Counted from the stretch's first letter, positions 9,591 through 18,019 are shown. The stretch: 64,000 nucleotides of DNA from an uncultured Bacilli bacterium (GCA_934168245.1 CAKPMY010000001.1:124001-188000), one strand, 5' to 3'. Made by a program: numbers and translations. Notes: generated by a model not told the origin, from the letters alone.

Positions 9591-10222
9591 ATGAAAAAAG
9601 AAAAGAATATTATTCAAAAACTATCATCTTTATAACAGTAATATTACTAGTACTACTAACAAATTATCTAATTAATTTATATAATGAAAAAACATTAATC
9701 ACTGTTAAAGATAACGATATAGAAAGCATCTATCAAAAGTATCAAGTAAATATTAAAAAAACATATAACACATTAGAAAAAATATCTTTAAAAACAAATA
9801 ATATCTACACACTAAAAGACGAGTATAAAGACAATTCAAAGTATAAAAATTATAATGATTTGCTCTTAAAAATATCAAATATCTTAAATTCAAAAGAAAG
9901 TATTTTTCTTTTAGAAAAACCTACTAACAATATCAATTATAAAACTATAAACTTTGATTCTAAACTCTTAACTTATAAACAAGTTTTAAATAGTATTAAT
10001 AACAATCAAAATGATGAAATTATTAATTCTTATATAAATACGGTAATTAATATAATAAGTATTAATAGTGAAAGTAATTACCACAATTCTAAAAAAACTA
10101 ATTTATTTAATATTTCGGGAAAGAGTTTAATTTACACGGACTATAAAAAATTACTAGAAAATGAATTAGAACTAACAACCATAATAAATAATTTAGTTGA
10201 ATACATCGAAAAAAATATATAA
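9591..10222 (+). pseudogene. Frameshifted gene for a small N-anchored membrane protein
   Basis: A GGAG site six bases before the ATG at 9591 marks a clear start, but the reading frame stops after 14 codons. The -1 frame is open from there to the TAA at 10220-10222. It encodes a hydrophobic helix, then about 180 Asn/Lys-rich residues with no known family. Adding one A to the six-A run just after the ATG would join start and body and give MKKRKEYY followed by the helix. The break is therefore a single-base loss in a homopolymer: a real mutation, a phase-variable tract, or an assembly error. The later part could also start at a TTG at 9860, but that start has no ribosome site. Confidence 0.7.
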
Positions 10223-10224
10223 GA

Positions 10225-10250
10225 AAAAGCACTTCAAAGTGCTTTTAATT
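10225..10250. terminator. Bidirectional terminator between convergent genes
   Basis: A ten-base stem (AAAAGCACTT with AAGTGCTTTT, two-base loop) has T-rich runs on both sides. It can serve the plus gene ending at 10222 and the minus gene ending at 10265. Confidence 0.85.
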
Positions 10251-10264
10251 TTTAATTATATCTA

Positions 10265-11188
10265 TTATTTTCCCAATCCATTAAGAAAGTCTTGTATACT
10301 AGATAAGTCTGTATCACTACTAGTTGCTTTACTACCAGTATATTTTGCATCTTTTAATAAGGAAACAAAGGTATTTACATTATCATAATTATATGCAGTT
10401 GCTGAATCATATAATCCACCCATAAATATATTATTATTACCAGCATCCATAATACAATATAGTATATCATTTCCACCCATTATAACTTCCATTGTTGCTA
10501 CCTCTTTTCCATTATAAGTAGCAATCTTAAAATTATTTGGAAACCACCCTTGTGCTTCAAATTGTGTCACTATACTATCAGATTCATTCTTTACATCTTC
10601 AAAAGATACTGCTACTATTGTTAACGCAAGCATAAATCTATCTTTTGATATTCCAAGAGAATCTCCTGCAAGATTATAAGTATATCCAGCCTTTTTAGGA
10701 ATACTAAATCCCTTATAAGTAATTGTTTCAACCTTTTCTTCAGTACCACCACCTACTGTAGTACCGTTATTATTAACAAAAAATAAAACTCCTATCACCA
10801 CAACCGTCAACAATGCAACCCCAATAATTATATAAATAGGCTTTTTATTTTGTTTAATAACACTCATATCATTATTAATAGGTTGATTAGGCATCATATT
10901 ATTTACTGGTTGACTATTAAAGTTTTGATTATTCATCCCATTATTAATCTGTCCATTATATCCTTGATTAGCAATTCCATTATTCATAGGTTGATTATTA
11001 AAATTCTGATTATTCATACCGTTATTAATTTGACCATTATAACTTTGATTTGACATCGTATTATTAACTTGCCCATTAAAATTTTGATTACTCATCCCAT
11101 TGTTTATTGGTTGATTATTAAAGTTTTGATTATTCATCCCACTATTATCTAAACCATTATAGTTAGTATTATTCATTCCATTATTCAT
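10265..11188 (-). CDS. Asn/Gln-rich repeat membrane protein with extracytoplasmic domain
   Basis: The first 108 residues are low complexity (Asn, Gln, Gly, Met, Phe/Tyr) made of about six 13-14 residue repeats of the form NNGMNNQNFNNQP. One membrane helix (about 117-138) follows, then a folded domain of about 165 residues. The lysines before the helix put the repeat region inside the cell and the folded domain outside. A GGAGG site precedes the ATG. I do not recognise the outer domain; its end resembles small extracytoplasmic domains that follow such prion-like N-termini in Firmicutes. It is monocistronic and ends at a bidirectional terminator. Confidence 0.75.
   Translation of the reverse strand: MNNGMNNTNYNGLDNSGMNNQNFNNQPINNGMSNQNFNGQVNNTMSNQSYNGQINNGMNNQNFNNQPMNNGIANQGYNGQINNGMNNQNFNSQPVNNMMPNQPINNDMSVIKQNKKPIYIIIGVALLTVVVIGVLFFVNNNGTTVGGGTEEKVETITYKGFSIPKKAGYTYNLAGDSLGISKDRFMLALTIVAVSFEDVKNESDSIVTQFEAQGWFPNNFKIATYNGKEVATMEVIMGGNDILYCIMDAGNNNIFMGGLYDSATAYNYDNVNTFVSLLKDAKYTGSKATSSDTDLSSIQDFLNGLGK
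10898..11140 (-). repeat. Tandem 39-42 bp coding repeats
   Basis: Six imperfect copies encode the Asn/Gln-rich repeats starting at residues 17, 31, 44, 57, 71 and 84 of the membrane protein. Unit lengths of 13 and 14 residues alternate, so copy number could change without breaking the frame. Confidence 0.8.
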
Positions 11189-11322
11189 TTCTTTTCCTCC
11201 ACATAACTCTTAGTAAAACAATAAGAAATATCACTCCTAAGTAAAACCTCTTACACTCCCTACTCTATATAAAGTATACCATATATTTAATTAAAAAAGA
11301 AAAAAACTATAAATATATAGTT

Positions 11323-12312
11323 TTAATATACAGCCACTAATTTAGCGTGAACTACTTTTCTACCTGAACTACCGTCATTACAAGTAGACAAAGTAATTAT
11401 TTTATCTTTGACACTAACAGAATTATCAATCTCTAAAATATTTCTAGAACTAATTGTATTTAAAAAGTTCTGATAGTCTTCTTCTCCATAAAATGTATTC
11501 TGTAAATAATATGTCTCTGGAGTTGTATAATATGCTGAAAATACTGTAAAGTAATATGTCTTACCCTCTGTAATAACAATAATAGACTTATTAGAATTAT
11601 TAACCCAATTCTTTGTAAATACATTAGCAAGTGATCCAAATGCTGTTTTATTAAGTAAATTATGTCCATAAAATATTGTATTATAATCATCAAAATTATA
11701 ACTATTTCTATAATCCATAAATACCCACCCATTATAAGTTTTATACTTATAAAATGAGTGACTTAAATAATAATCATTATTATCAGTCTGTACAACTGGA
11801 TAATTAATACTAGTTCCATCTACACTTAACCAAGCAACTACATCTGAATTCTGTGACTTTAAACTCTCTATACTTACATTATCTAGTGTCGTTTTTGCAA
11901 ATTTTCTAAATGGATTATTATCAACAAATACTGTACCTGCACTATTATTGTCATTATTTACAACTTCTTCTTTTTTTACACTATGTGGTACAGAATCAGA
12001 CTTTCCTTGTAATGATGCTATATCAAAATTATGTACAACATCTACAGGCTTAACATACAAAATTTTTACTAAAGTACATGTAGCCACAAAATATAAAATA
12101 AAAAGTAAACAAAACTCCGGTTGTAATTGCCTTTTCTCATAATGTTTAATAATTTTATCTAATCTACTACTATTTTTAAATATCTTTTTAAAAAACAAAA
12201 ATATCTGTTTTGGATAAAAGAAAAATCCCTTCGCTAAAATTGAACAAAGATAATAAAATCCTTTTATCAATATCTTAAAAAAACTCTTAATACTCCCTAC
12301 TATCTTTCTCAT
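11323..12312 (-). CDS. Class B sortase
   Basis: Sortases are membrane transpeptidases that attach surface proteins to the cell wall. The 329-residue protein has a long amphipathic/basic N-terminus (about 60 residues, unusual), one membrane helix (about 68-88) and a class B catalytic domain: VVAWLSVDGTSINYPVVQ, DNNDYYLSHSF, the FYGHN histidine motif, TLSTC with the catalytic cysteine, and a downstream Gly-Arg-Lys. Its ATG overlaps the stop of the Val/Pro/Thr-rich membrane protein by four bases, so the two are coupled. No LPxTG-type or NPQTN-type substrate is next to it. Confidence 0.88.
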   Translation of the reverse strand: MRKIVGSIKSFFKILIKGFYYLCSILAKGFFFYPKQIFLFFKKIFKNSSRLDKIIKHYEKRQLQPEFCLLFILYFVATCTLVKILYVKPVDVVHNFDIASLQGKSDSVPHSVKKEEVVNNDNNSAGTVFVDNNPFRKFAKTTLDNVSIESLKSQNSDVVAWLSVDGTSINYPVVQTDNNDYYLSHSFYKYKTYNGWVFMDYRNSYNFDDYNTIFYGHNLLNKTAFGSLANVFTKNWVNNSNKSIIVITEGKTYYFTVFSAYYTTPETYYLQNTFYGEEDYQNFLNTISSRNILEIDNSVSVKDKIITLSTCNDGSSGRKVVHAKLVAVY

Positions 12313-13010
12313 TGAACTGCCTCATTACTTACATTTTGATTTATAACAAGAGGAACTTCTTCTTGCATAGTAGGTATAGCCTGAATAGTTGGTGTAACCA
12401 TTTCCATAGATTGAACCATTACTGGTTGTGCAACCGTCTCACTAACTGTAGTTGCGACTACTGGCTCTGTAACTGGTACACTAGCAATAACTGGTGCCTC
12501 ATTAACTGTAACCGGTTCAACTACTGGCATAACATTAACTGGAGTATTAGATTGAATAATATTAGTTTGAACTGTATTAATAACAGGTGTACTAACTTGT
12601 TCAGTACTAGTAACAGGTTCAACTACTACAGCCTGTTCTACACTAATAGGTTCACTTTCTTGAACAACAACTGTAGCCGGAACAACCTCCATACTACTTT
12701 GAACACTACTAGCAACAGGAGTAACTGGTACAACCTGTTCATTACTAGAAACTACTGTACCTACCTGTTCCACAACTGGAGTACTTGGTACAGTAACATT
12801 ACTTACACTAGCACTCTCTACAGGAACAGAAACAGTATTTGAAGGTTCACTAGTTACTTCATTCTGTAAATTAGAAGTAACTACATTATTATTCACTACA
12901 TCACTATCAGTACTAACATTACTACTCTTCTTTTCTCTTCTAGTTAAAATAACACCAGTAACAAAAGAAGCAACAACTATAATACCAAAACCAATATAAA
13001 TTAGTGTCAT
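12309..13010 (-). CDS. Val/Pro/Thr-rich single-pass membrane protein
   Basis: A short N-terminal membrane helix (about 4-23) is followed by RREKK and then about 205 low-complexity residues dominated by Val, Pro, Thr, Ser and Gln. The positive residues right after the helix suggest that the long tail stays inside the cell. There is no recognisable domain. An AGAGGG site precedes the ATG. Overlap with the class B sortase start suggests a partner or scaffold role. The composition resembles the C-terminal tail of the HerA-like ATPase at 60.9-63.6 kb. Confidence 0.65.
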   Translation of the reverse strand: MTLIYIGFGIIVVASFVTGVILTRREKKSSNVSTDSDVVNNNVVTSNLQNEVTSEPSNTVSVPVESASVSNVTVPSTPVVEQVGTVVSSNEQVVPVTPVASSVQSSMEVVPATVVVQESEPISVEQAVVVEPVTSTEQVSTPVINTVQTNIIQSNTPVNVMPVVEPVTVNEAPVIASVPVTEPVVATTVSETVAQPVMVQSMEMVTPTIQAIPTMQEEVPLVINQNVSNEAVQ

Positions 13011-13031
13011 AATAATCCCTCTATTCTTTAA

Positions 13032-14084
13032 TTAAAATAATCTTATAATATCATTTATTGTAACTATTAGCATTAATAACATTAAAAGCATCAATCCTAC
13101 TGTATGTATCTTTGCCTCTAACTCTGGATCAACTGGAGATCCTTTAATCTTCTCTATAATTATAAATAAGATATGTCCTCCATCAAAAGCAGGTAATGGT
13201 AATAAATTAATAAATCCAACATTTATACTTAAAAATGCAATTAAATATAAAACACTAGCAACTCCTGCTTTACTTTGTTCTCCAACTACAGAATAAATTC
13301 CAACTGGACCTGATAATTGACTAAGTTTAATTCCTCCTGTAAATAAATAACCAACAGTTACAGCCATTTGTTTAAATATTGAAGCAGTCTTCTTACCTGT
13401 ATACTTTATAGCATTAACAAATCCATGTAACTTTTCTTGTTTCATACCAATACCATATCGGTAAGTCTCTTGATCTCCTTCTTTTACTTTCTTAGGTTTA
13501 AAACTATAACTCTCAGTACTACCATCTTCTTTTACTACTTTAATATTAGTCTTTTTAGAAGTATCACTAATTGCTAAATACAAAGTAATATCATCTACTG
13601 TACTAACTTTATGTCCATTAATTTCTTTAACTACATCCCCTGCTGTAATACCAACCTCATATGCTGGATAGCCTTTCTCTACTGTAGATATAACTGGTTT
13701 CATTGAAGTACTACCCCAACATAATCCAATTATAAATATAATAAGTATTGCTGAAATAAAATTATTTCCTGCTCCAAAGAACATAATTAAAAATCTTTGC
13801 CAAGCACTCTTAGATTGTAATCTTCTCTTTTTAGGAACTTTCTTTAAATCGTCATCATCTAAATCTTCTCCTGCTAATTGACAAAATCCCCCAATAGGAA
13901 TAGCCCTAATAGAATACTCAGTCTCCTTACCTTTTTTACTAAATAGTTTAGGTCCCATACCTATCGCAAATTCATAAACATAAACACCATTCATCTTAGC
14001 AAATATAAAATGTCCAAATTCATGAACAAGTACTATAAATCCTAAAATAACGATAAATAATAATAAATTTAATATAATACTCAT
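13032..14084 (-). CDS. rseP: Site-2 protease RseP (RasP)
   Basis: This intramembrane zinc metalloprotease cuts anti-sigma factors and leftover signal peptides. Zinc motif HEFGH is at residues 21-25 in the first membrane helix, a PDZ domain is at about 130-205, and the NLLPLPAFDGG motif with the third zinc ligand is in the C-terminal membrane part. Length 350 is slightly short for the family but complete. AGGAGG precedes the ATG. It follows cdsA by nine bases, in the conserved uppS-cdsA-rseP order. Confidence 0.95.
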   Translation of the reverse strand: MSIILNLLLFIVILGFIVLVHEFGHFIFAKMNGVYVYEFAIGMGPKLFSKKGKETEYSIRAIPIGGFCQLAGEDLDDDDLKKVPKKRRLQSKSAWQRFLIMFFGAGNNFISAILIIFIIGLCWGSTSMKPVISTVEKGYPAYEVGITAGDVVKEINGHKVSTVDDITLYLAISDTSKKTNIKVVKEDGSTESYSFKPKKVKEGDQETYRYGIGMKQEKLHGFVNAIKYTGKKTASIFKQMAVTVGYLFTGGIKLSQLSGPVGIYSVVGEQSKAGVASVLYLIAFLSINVGFINLLPLPAFDGGHILFIIIEKIKGSPVDPELEAKIHTVGLMLLMLLMLIVTINDIIRLF

Positions 14085-14093
14085 GTCTTCCTC

Positions 14094-14894
14094 CTAAATA
14101 ATACTATGTACTAAAATAAATGCTAAAACCACAAAGATTAAACTATCAAAACGATCTAGGATTCCTCCATGTCCTGGAATTAAATTAGAAAAGTCTTTTT
14201 TATCATACTCTCTTTTTATAAATGAAAATACTAAATCTCCTAATTGTCCTACACAAGAAAGTAATAATGTAACAAATATGATTAATACTAAAGACTTAGT
14301 CTGATTAATAACAGTTACATAAAAAGATGTTGCTATAAAAGTACCCATCAAGGCTCCTCCTACAAATCCTTCTATTGTCTTCTTAGGAGAAATACTAGGA
14401 GCAAGTTTATTCTTCCCTATAAACATCCCTGTAAATAATGCAAAAGTATCAGTCATTGTTGTTATCAATAATAAATAAATAATATATTTTATATCAAAGT
14501 TACGAGTAATAATCATTAAATTAAAACTAAGTCCCATAAAAAATACTGCACCTATCAAAAATAATGCATCCATTAAATCATATTTCTTTCTATCTTTAAT
14601 AAATACCATAGATGCTAAAAATGCAAATATAACAAATGACATTACTCTATAATCTATATTATATACAAACTCTATTGAATCAAAATTATTCATTGCTAAA
14701 AATATAACTAATAAATATGCAAATACTTTCATCAAAAATGGAAGTTTTCTCTCTGTCTCTCTAATATGTATTAATTCATACAATCCTGCTATCGCAAGTA
14801 TTGTCATAAATACTGCAAATACTTCTCCTCCCATTATTAATAATGGTACTGCTATCGCAATCATCACTATTGCACTTAAAACTCTTATCTTCAT
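14094..14894 (-). CDS. cdsA: Phosphatidate cytidylyltransferase
   Basis: CdsA makes CDP-diacylglycerol from phosphatidic acid and CTP at the membrane, feeding phospholipid synthesis. The 266-residue product is hydrophobic with about eight membrane helices. The family signature is seen as SPKKTIEGFVGG and, near the end, HGGILDRFDS. Its ATG shares one base with the uppS TAA (TAATG), so translation is coupled. Confidence 0.95.
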   Translation of the reverse strand: MKIRVLSAIVMIAIAVPLLIMGGEVFAVFMTILAIAGLYELIHIRETERKLPFLMKVFAYLLVIFLAMNNFDSIEFVYNIDYRVMSFVIFAFLASMVFIKDRKKYDLMDALFLIGAVFFMGLSFNLMIITRNFDIKYIIYLLLITTMTDTFALFTGMFIGKNKLAPSISPKKTIEGFVGGALMGTFIATSFYVTVINQTKSLVLIIFVTLLLSCVGQLGDLVFSFIKREYDKKDFSNLIPGHGGILDRFDSLIFVVLAFILVHSII

Positions 14895-15601
14895 TATTGA
14901 CCACCAAATCTTCTATTTCTTTTATTAAATTCTACTATTGCTTTATCAAACTCTTTTTCATCAAAATCTGGAAACAATGTCTCCGGAAAATAATATTCTG
15001 CATAACTAGATTGATATAACATAAAATTACTAATTCTTAATTCTCCTGATGTTCTAATAACTAAATCTACATCTGGTAATTCATGATATAAATTTTTATT
15101 AACTAAGTCATAATCTATATCTTCTAATTTAATTTTATTATTTTTATATAGTTCACATAATTTCTTAGTCATATCAACTATCTCTGCTCTACCACCATAA
15201 TTAATACAGATATTTAATATTAACCCTGTATTATTCTCTGAATAAGTAACAACTTCATCCATTGCTTTTAATACTTTTTCTGGTAATGGTTCTCTTCTTC
15301 CTGAAAAAATAACTTTTACGTTATTATCTGAAAGTTCTTTAAGTTTAGAATTAAACATTTCTATAAATAGGTTCATTAAGTAATTAACTTCTCCTGCTTC
15401 TCTTTTAAAGTTCTCTGTTGAGAAAGCATAAAGTGATAAGTATTTAACTCCTACTTTTGATATATGTTTACATAAACTTAATAGGTTATCAGCACCTGCT
15501 TTATGTCCCATACTTCTAGCAAGTCCTCGTTTTTTAGCCCATCTACCATTTCCATCCATTATTATCCCAACATGGTTAGGTATAATTAATTCATCTTTCA
15601 T
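14894..15601 (-). CDS. uppS: Undecaprenyl diphosphate synthase
   Basis: UppS builds the C55 isoprenoid carrier for cell-wall synthesis. The catalytic aspartate is D16 in MDGNGRWAKKRG, and the substrate-binding RTSGELRISNF and YYFPETLFPDF segments are present near residues 185-215. Length 235 is normal. A GTGAGG site precedes the ATG. It starts the uppS-cdsA-rseP operon, just after the rpsP-khpA terminator. Confidence 0.96.
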   Translation of the reverse strand: MKDELIIPNHVGIIMDGNGRWAKKRGLARSMGHKAGADNLLSLCKHISKVGVKYLSLYAFSTENFKREAGEVNYLMNLFIEMFNSKLKELSDNNVKVIFSGRREPLPEKVLKAMDEVVTYSENNTGLILNICINYGGRAEIVDMTKKLCELYKNNKIKLEDIDYDLVNKNLYHELPDVDLVIRTSGELRISNFMLYQSSYAEYYFPETLFPDFDEKEFDKAIVEFNKRNRRFGGQ

Positions 15602-15636
15602 AACATTACCTCACTATCATTATATAACATCATAAA

Positions 15637-15661
15637 GAAAAAAGGAAGTCAAAAGACTTCC
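15637..15661 (-). terminator. Terminator of rpsP-khpA
   Basis: GGAAGTC and GACTTCC form a seven-base stem with a four-base loop, followed on the minus strand by a T-rich run. It overlaps the khpA stop codon and separates that operon from uppS. Confidence 0.85.
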
Positions 15662-15909
15662 TAAAATTTATCTATATCTATTTTAACATACTTATTTTCT
15701 TTTAAACTACTGCTAGCCTGGACTAATGTTCTAATAGCATTAGCGCATCTTCCGCCTTTGCCTATTACTCTTCCCATATCATCCTCTGCTACCATAACTT
15801 GAATAAGTATTACGTTATCTTCTTCAGTAGGAAATTCCTTTACACTAACTGCTTCTGGATCCTTAACTAAAGACTTAACTATTTCTTCTGTTAATGTAAC
15901 TAAATCCAT
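15661..15909 (-). CDS. khpA: KH-domain RNA-binding protein KhpA
   Basis: KhpA (YlqC) is a small RNA-binding protein that works with KhpB and affects cell elongation and division in Gram-positive bacteria. The 82-residue product has the KH loop as GKGGR near residues 50-54. It lies two bases after rpsP with its ribosome site (AAGGATAAG) inside the end of rpsP, the same rpsP-khpA pair seen in Bacillus. The gene ends within a terminator. Confidence 0.93.
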   Translation of the reverse strand: MDLVTLTEEIVKSLVKDPEAVSVKEFPTEEDNVILIQVMVAEDDMGRVIGKGGRCANAIRTLVQASSSLKENKYVKIDIDKF

Positions 15910-15910
15910 A

Positions 15911-16186
15911 TTACTTATCCTTCTTTACTTTAGAATCAGCATATTTCTTCATGATACCTGCTTTACTGAATAAGTTTTTAACTGTATCAGTAGGTATAGC
16001 ACCATTATTTAACCATTTCATTGCTAATTCTTCATTAATTCTAACTTCGCATTCTCCAACTGGTTGATAAATACCAATTAGTTCAAGGTATTGTCCATCT
16101 CTTGGACTTCTAGAATCAGTAGCAACAATTCTATAAGTAGGTTTCTTCTTTGCACCCATTCTTGTTAATCTAAGTTTAACTGCCAT
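15911..16186 (-). CDS. rpsP: 30S ribosomal protein S16
   Basis: S16 is a structural protein of the 30S subunit. The N-terminus MAVKLRLTRMGAKKKPTYRI is the family signature. A GTG or ATG further upstream would add ten residues, but GGAGGG lies six bases before the ATG at 16186, which gives the standard start (91 residues). It has a textbook sigma-A promoter just upstream and is followed by khpA. Confidence 0.97.
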   Translation of the reverse strand: MAVKLRLTRMGAKKKPTYRIVATDSRSPRDGQYLELIGIYQPVGECEVRINEELAMKWLNNGAIPTDTVKNLFSKAGIMKKYADSKVKKDK

Positions 16187-16218
16187 ATTTTTCCCTCCAT
16201 TTCTAATAAACTGCATCT

Positions 16219-16247
16219 ATTATATAATAACGAAAATAACTTGTCAA
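16219..16247 (-). promoter_or_regulatory. Consensus sigma-A promoter of rpsP
   Basis: TTGACA (16247-16242) and TATAAT (16224-16219) are separated by exactly 17 bases, a perfect match to the housekeeping consensus. Transcription would start near 16212, about 25 bases before the rpsP ATG. Confidence 0.9.
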
Positions 16248-16329
16248 CCATAATTTGATAACAGTATAGAAAAGAAACCTATCGCAATACAAGAACATAA
16301 ATGCAAGACAAATTCAATTACAAACCAAG

Positions 16330-16647
16330 TTAACTGTCCATGTCAATTATATAAGGTGAAGTATAAGAACCATCTCCTCCAGTGATTTTTGTTCCTTTAG
16401 CAAGTGAAACAGACGGGCGCACACCGTAGGAGTTGTTGACGAAGTAGCTGTAGTTCAGAATGCCATGGGGACTGACGTTGAAGCCGTAAGCACTGTTGTA
16501 GTTGAAGTGGGAAGGCGACAAGGCCCAATAATATTGTCCCGTGTAAAGATAATGAGTATTACCATATCCTCCGGCTAATTCTCTCTGAGTAAGTCCATTT
16601 CTAAGCCTCATCTCATAAATAAATCTTCCTATTTTACAACAATCCAT
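16330..16647 (-). pseudogene. Chimeric fragment: HTH-like leader fused to DGR-like variable domain
   Basis: The 105-codon frame joins two unlike parts. Residues 1-25 (IGRFIYEMRLRNGLTQRELA) look like the first helices of an XRE-type repressor. From residue 26 on, the text GGYGNTHYLYTGQYYWALSP, a Tyr/Asn/Ser-rich core and YGVRPSVSLA...GGDGSYTSPYIID look like the C-terminus of large surface proteins with a C-type-lectin/FGE-like fold. The codons change at the junction from AT-ending to GC-ending. A GGAAGG-like ribosome site lies upstream, so it could be expressed. I read it as a remnant made by recombination or by insertion of a variable cassette into a repressor gene. Confidence 0.6.
16411..16526 (-). 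other. GC-rich variable-region-like cassette (possible DGR VR)
   Basis: By hand count about 54 percent of these 116 bases are G or C, against roughly a quarter to a third around it. On the coding strand it is full of AAC, TAC, AGC, CAC and TTC codons between fixed GC-rich ends (TTGTCGCCTTCC and GTGCGCCCGTCTG). This matches the look of variable repeats targeted by diversity-generating retroelements, where adenines of a template are randomised. No reverse transcriptase or template repeat is in the window. Confidence 0.5.
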
Positions 16648-16733
16648 ATATCTATTTCCTTCCCAAATATAACTCTTACTACAAAGTATACCTAATATTT
16701 CTAAAAAACAACAAACTAATCGTTGAGTCCCAT

Positions 16734-16757
16734 AAAAAACACCCTTCTCGAGTGTTT
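16734..16757 (-). terminator. Terminator of cotE
   Basis: AAACACTC pairs with GGGTGTTT over a five-base loop and is followed by further Ts on the minus strand, just after the cotE stop. Confidence 0.8.
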
Positions 16758-16758
16758 C

Positions 16759-17304
16759 CTATATATTATCTTCCTCTTTTATAAAATCTTCTTTTACTTC
16801 TTCATCTATTTTCTTTTCTTCCTCTTCTACTTTACTCTCTTCTACTATCTCATCCCAAGGATCTTCTTCATTATTAGTTTCTATCTTTACTTTTATATCT
16901 CCTACTAATTCAATACCCAATTCTTTCTCTATTGTATAATTAATATTATTACCCTCTATATCTACTTTAACACAACTAGGTTGTTTTAAACTTCTAACTA
17001 TAATTTCTTCTCCCGTAGCATCTTCTTCTCTTTCTCTTAAATGTACTACTTCATTATAATTATTAGTCTCTTTAATTACCTCAGTCTTAGTATCATTATC
17101 ATATGAATACCAAATATTTACATCATAACTACCATTAATACTAATATTATCTCCACTCTTTACTCCATTAAAGTTATGATTAATTACCCAACACCCTAAA
17201 ATAGTTGACGGTTTTTTATCCACTTTAACTGTATTATCAGTCGTAAAAAGTTTTTTTCCTTTAGCGATCACTGCCTTAGTAACAATTTCTCTATAATTAG
17301 CCAT
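16759..17304 (-). CDS. cotE: Outer spore coat morphogenetic protein CotE
   Basis: CotE directs assembly of the outer coat around the forespore in Bacilli. At 181 residues it equals the Bacillus length. The family pattern is clear: YREIVTKAVIAKGKK at the start, KPSTILGCWVINH (about 31-43), YDVNIWYSYDNDTKTEV, then a C-terminal tail of about 30 residues made almost only of Glu, Lys, Asp and Ile, like the acidic CotE tail. The ATG follows AGGAGG. It stands alone with its own terminator. Its presence is the strongest single sign of a spore former. Confidence 0.93.
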   Translation of the reverse strand: MANYREIVTKAVIAKGKKLFTTDNTVKVDKKPSTILGCWVINHNFNGVKSGDNISINGSYDVNIWYSYDNDTKTEVIKETNNYNEVVHLREREEDATGEEIIVRSLKQPSCVKVDIEGNNINYTIEKELGIELVGDIKVKIETNNEEDPWDEIVEESKVEEEEKKIDEEVKEDFIKEEDNI

Positions 17305-17386
17305 ACGTAAACCTCCTAATTTAATTTATGCAAAACATATAAAATATTACCAAAAATGTGTTAAAATTTTATAGGAGGTAATAAAT

Positions 17387-18019
17387 ATGGCATCATCAGT
17401 AATCCATTTAGCCATCGCTAAAGAATTAGAAAAATATTTTACTATTAAAAATAAATATGATTATTATCTAGGTACTATCGCTCCCGATTTATCTAAACAA
17501 ATTGGTAGAACTAAGAAAGAATCTCACTTCTTATTTGACTCTAGAGAAGATGTTCCTAATATGAAAAAATTTACTGAAAAATACAAATATTTCTATAAAA
17601 ATGATTTTGAACTAGGTTATTATATCCACTTATATACTGATAAGATCTGGTTCGATGAATTTATCAATAGTCTTACTTATCGTAATTCTGTAAAACTATT
17701 AGACGGAACTATTATAAATGCTACTGAACAAGAAATAACTGATATGATTTATCAAGACTATACTAATATAAACATCCAAATAATTGACTCTTACAACTTA
17801 GATTTATCTCTCTTCTACGAAGACTTTGTAGAACCCCACTCTTGTCTAGATGAAATACCTCTAGATAAATTAAATATCTTAATCGATAAAATGGGTATAA
17901 TTATTGAAAACTCTAAACAAGAAAAAAACTATATTTTTGACTTAACTGGTGTAAATGAATTTATCGAAAAATCAGTTCAAGTAATTCTAACAGAACTAAA
18001 AAATTACATTCCAACTTAG
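17387..18019 (+). CDS. Zinc-dependent phospholipase C-like protein
   Basis: The 210-residue sequence has spaced His and Asp residues typical of the zinc-dependent phospholipase C / S1-P1 fold: SSVIHLAIAKEL near the start, YLGTIAPDLS, SHF, and ELGYYIHLYTDKIW. Family proteins bind three zinc ions, but many bacterial members have no known substrate. No signal peptide is seen, so it is probably cytoplasmic. AGGAGG precedes the ATG. It diverges from cotE and ends in a terminator that overlaps its stop. Confidence 0.75.
   Translation: MASSVIHLAIAKELEKYFTIKNKYDYYLGTIAPDLSKQIGRTKKESHFLFDSREDVPNMKKFTEKYKYFYKNDFELGYYIHLYTDKIWFDEFINSLTYRNSVKLLDGTIINATEQEITDMIYQDYTNINIQIIDSYNLDLSLFYEDFVEPHSCLDEIPLDKLNILIDKMGIIIENSKQEKNYIFDLTGVNEFIEKSVQVILTELKNYIPT

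Noticed and set aside
10898..11140. Tandem repeats as a possible CRISPR array
   Set aside because: The repeats are imperfect, have no spacers and keep one open frame, so they are coding repeats.
12312..12842. Long plus-strand open frame opposite the Val/Pro/Thr-rich gene
   Set aside because: It is a mirror of low-complexity coding sequence, has no ribosome site, and its Asn/Tyr/Cys/Trp composition is not protein-like.
17322..17330. CATAAATTA before cotE as a sigma-E/K -10 element
   Set aside because: The transcript would begin inside the Shine-Dalgarno site, and a TAATATT upstream is only 12 bases away instead of 14, so I do not list it as a promoter.
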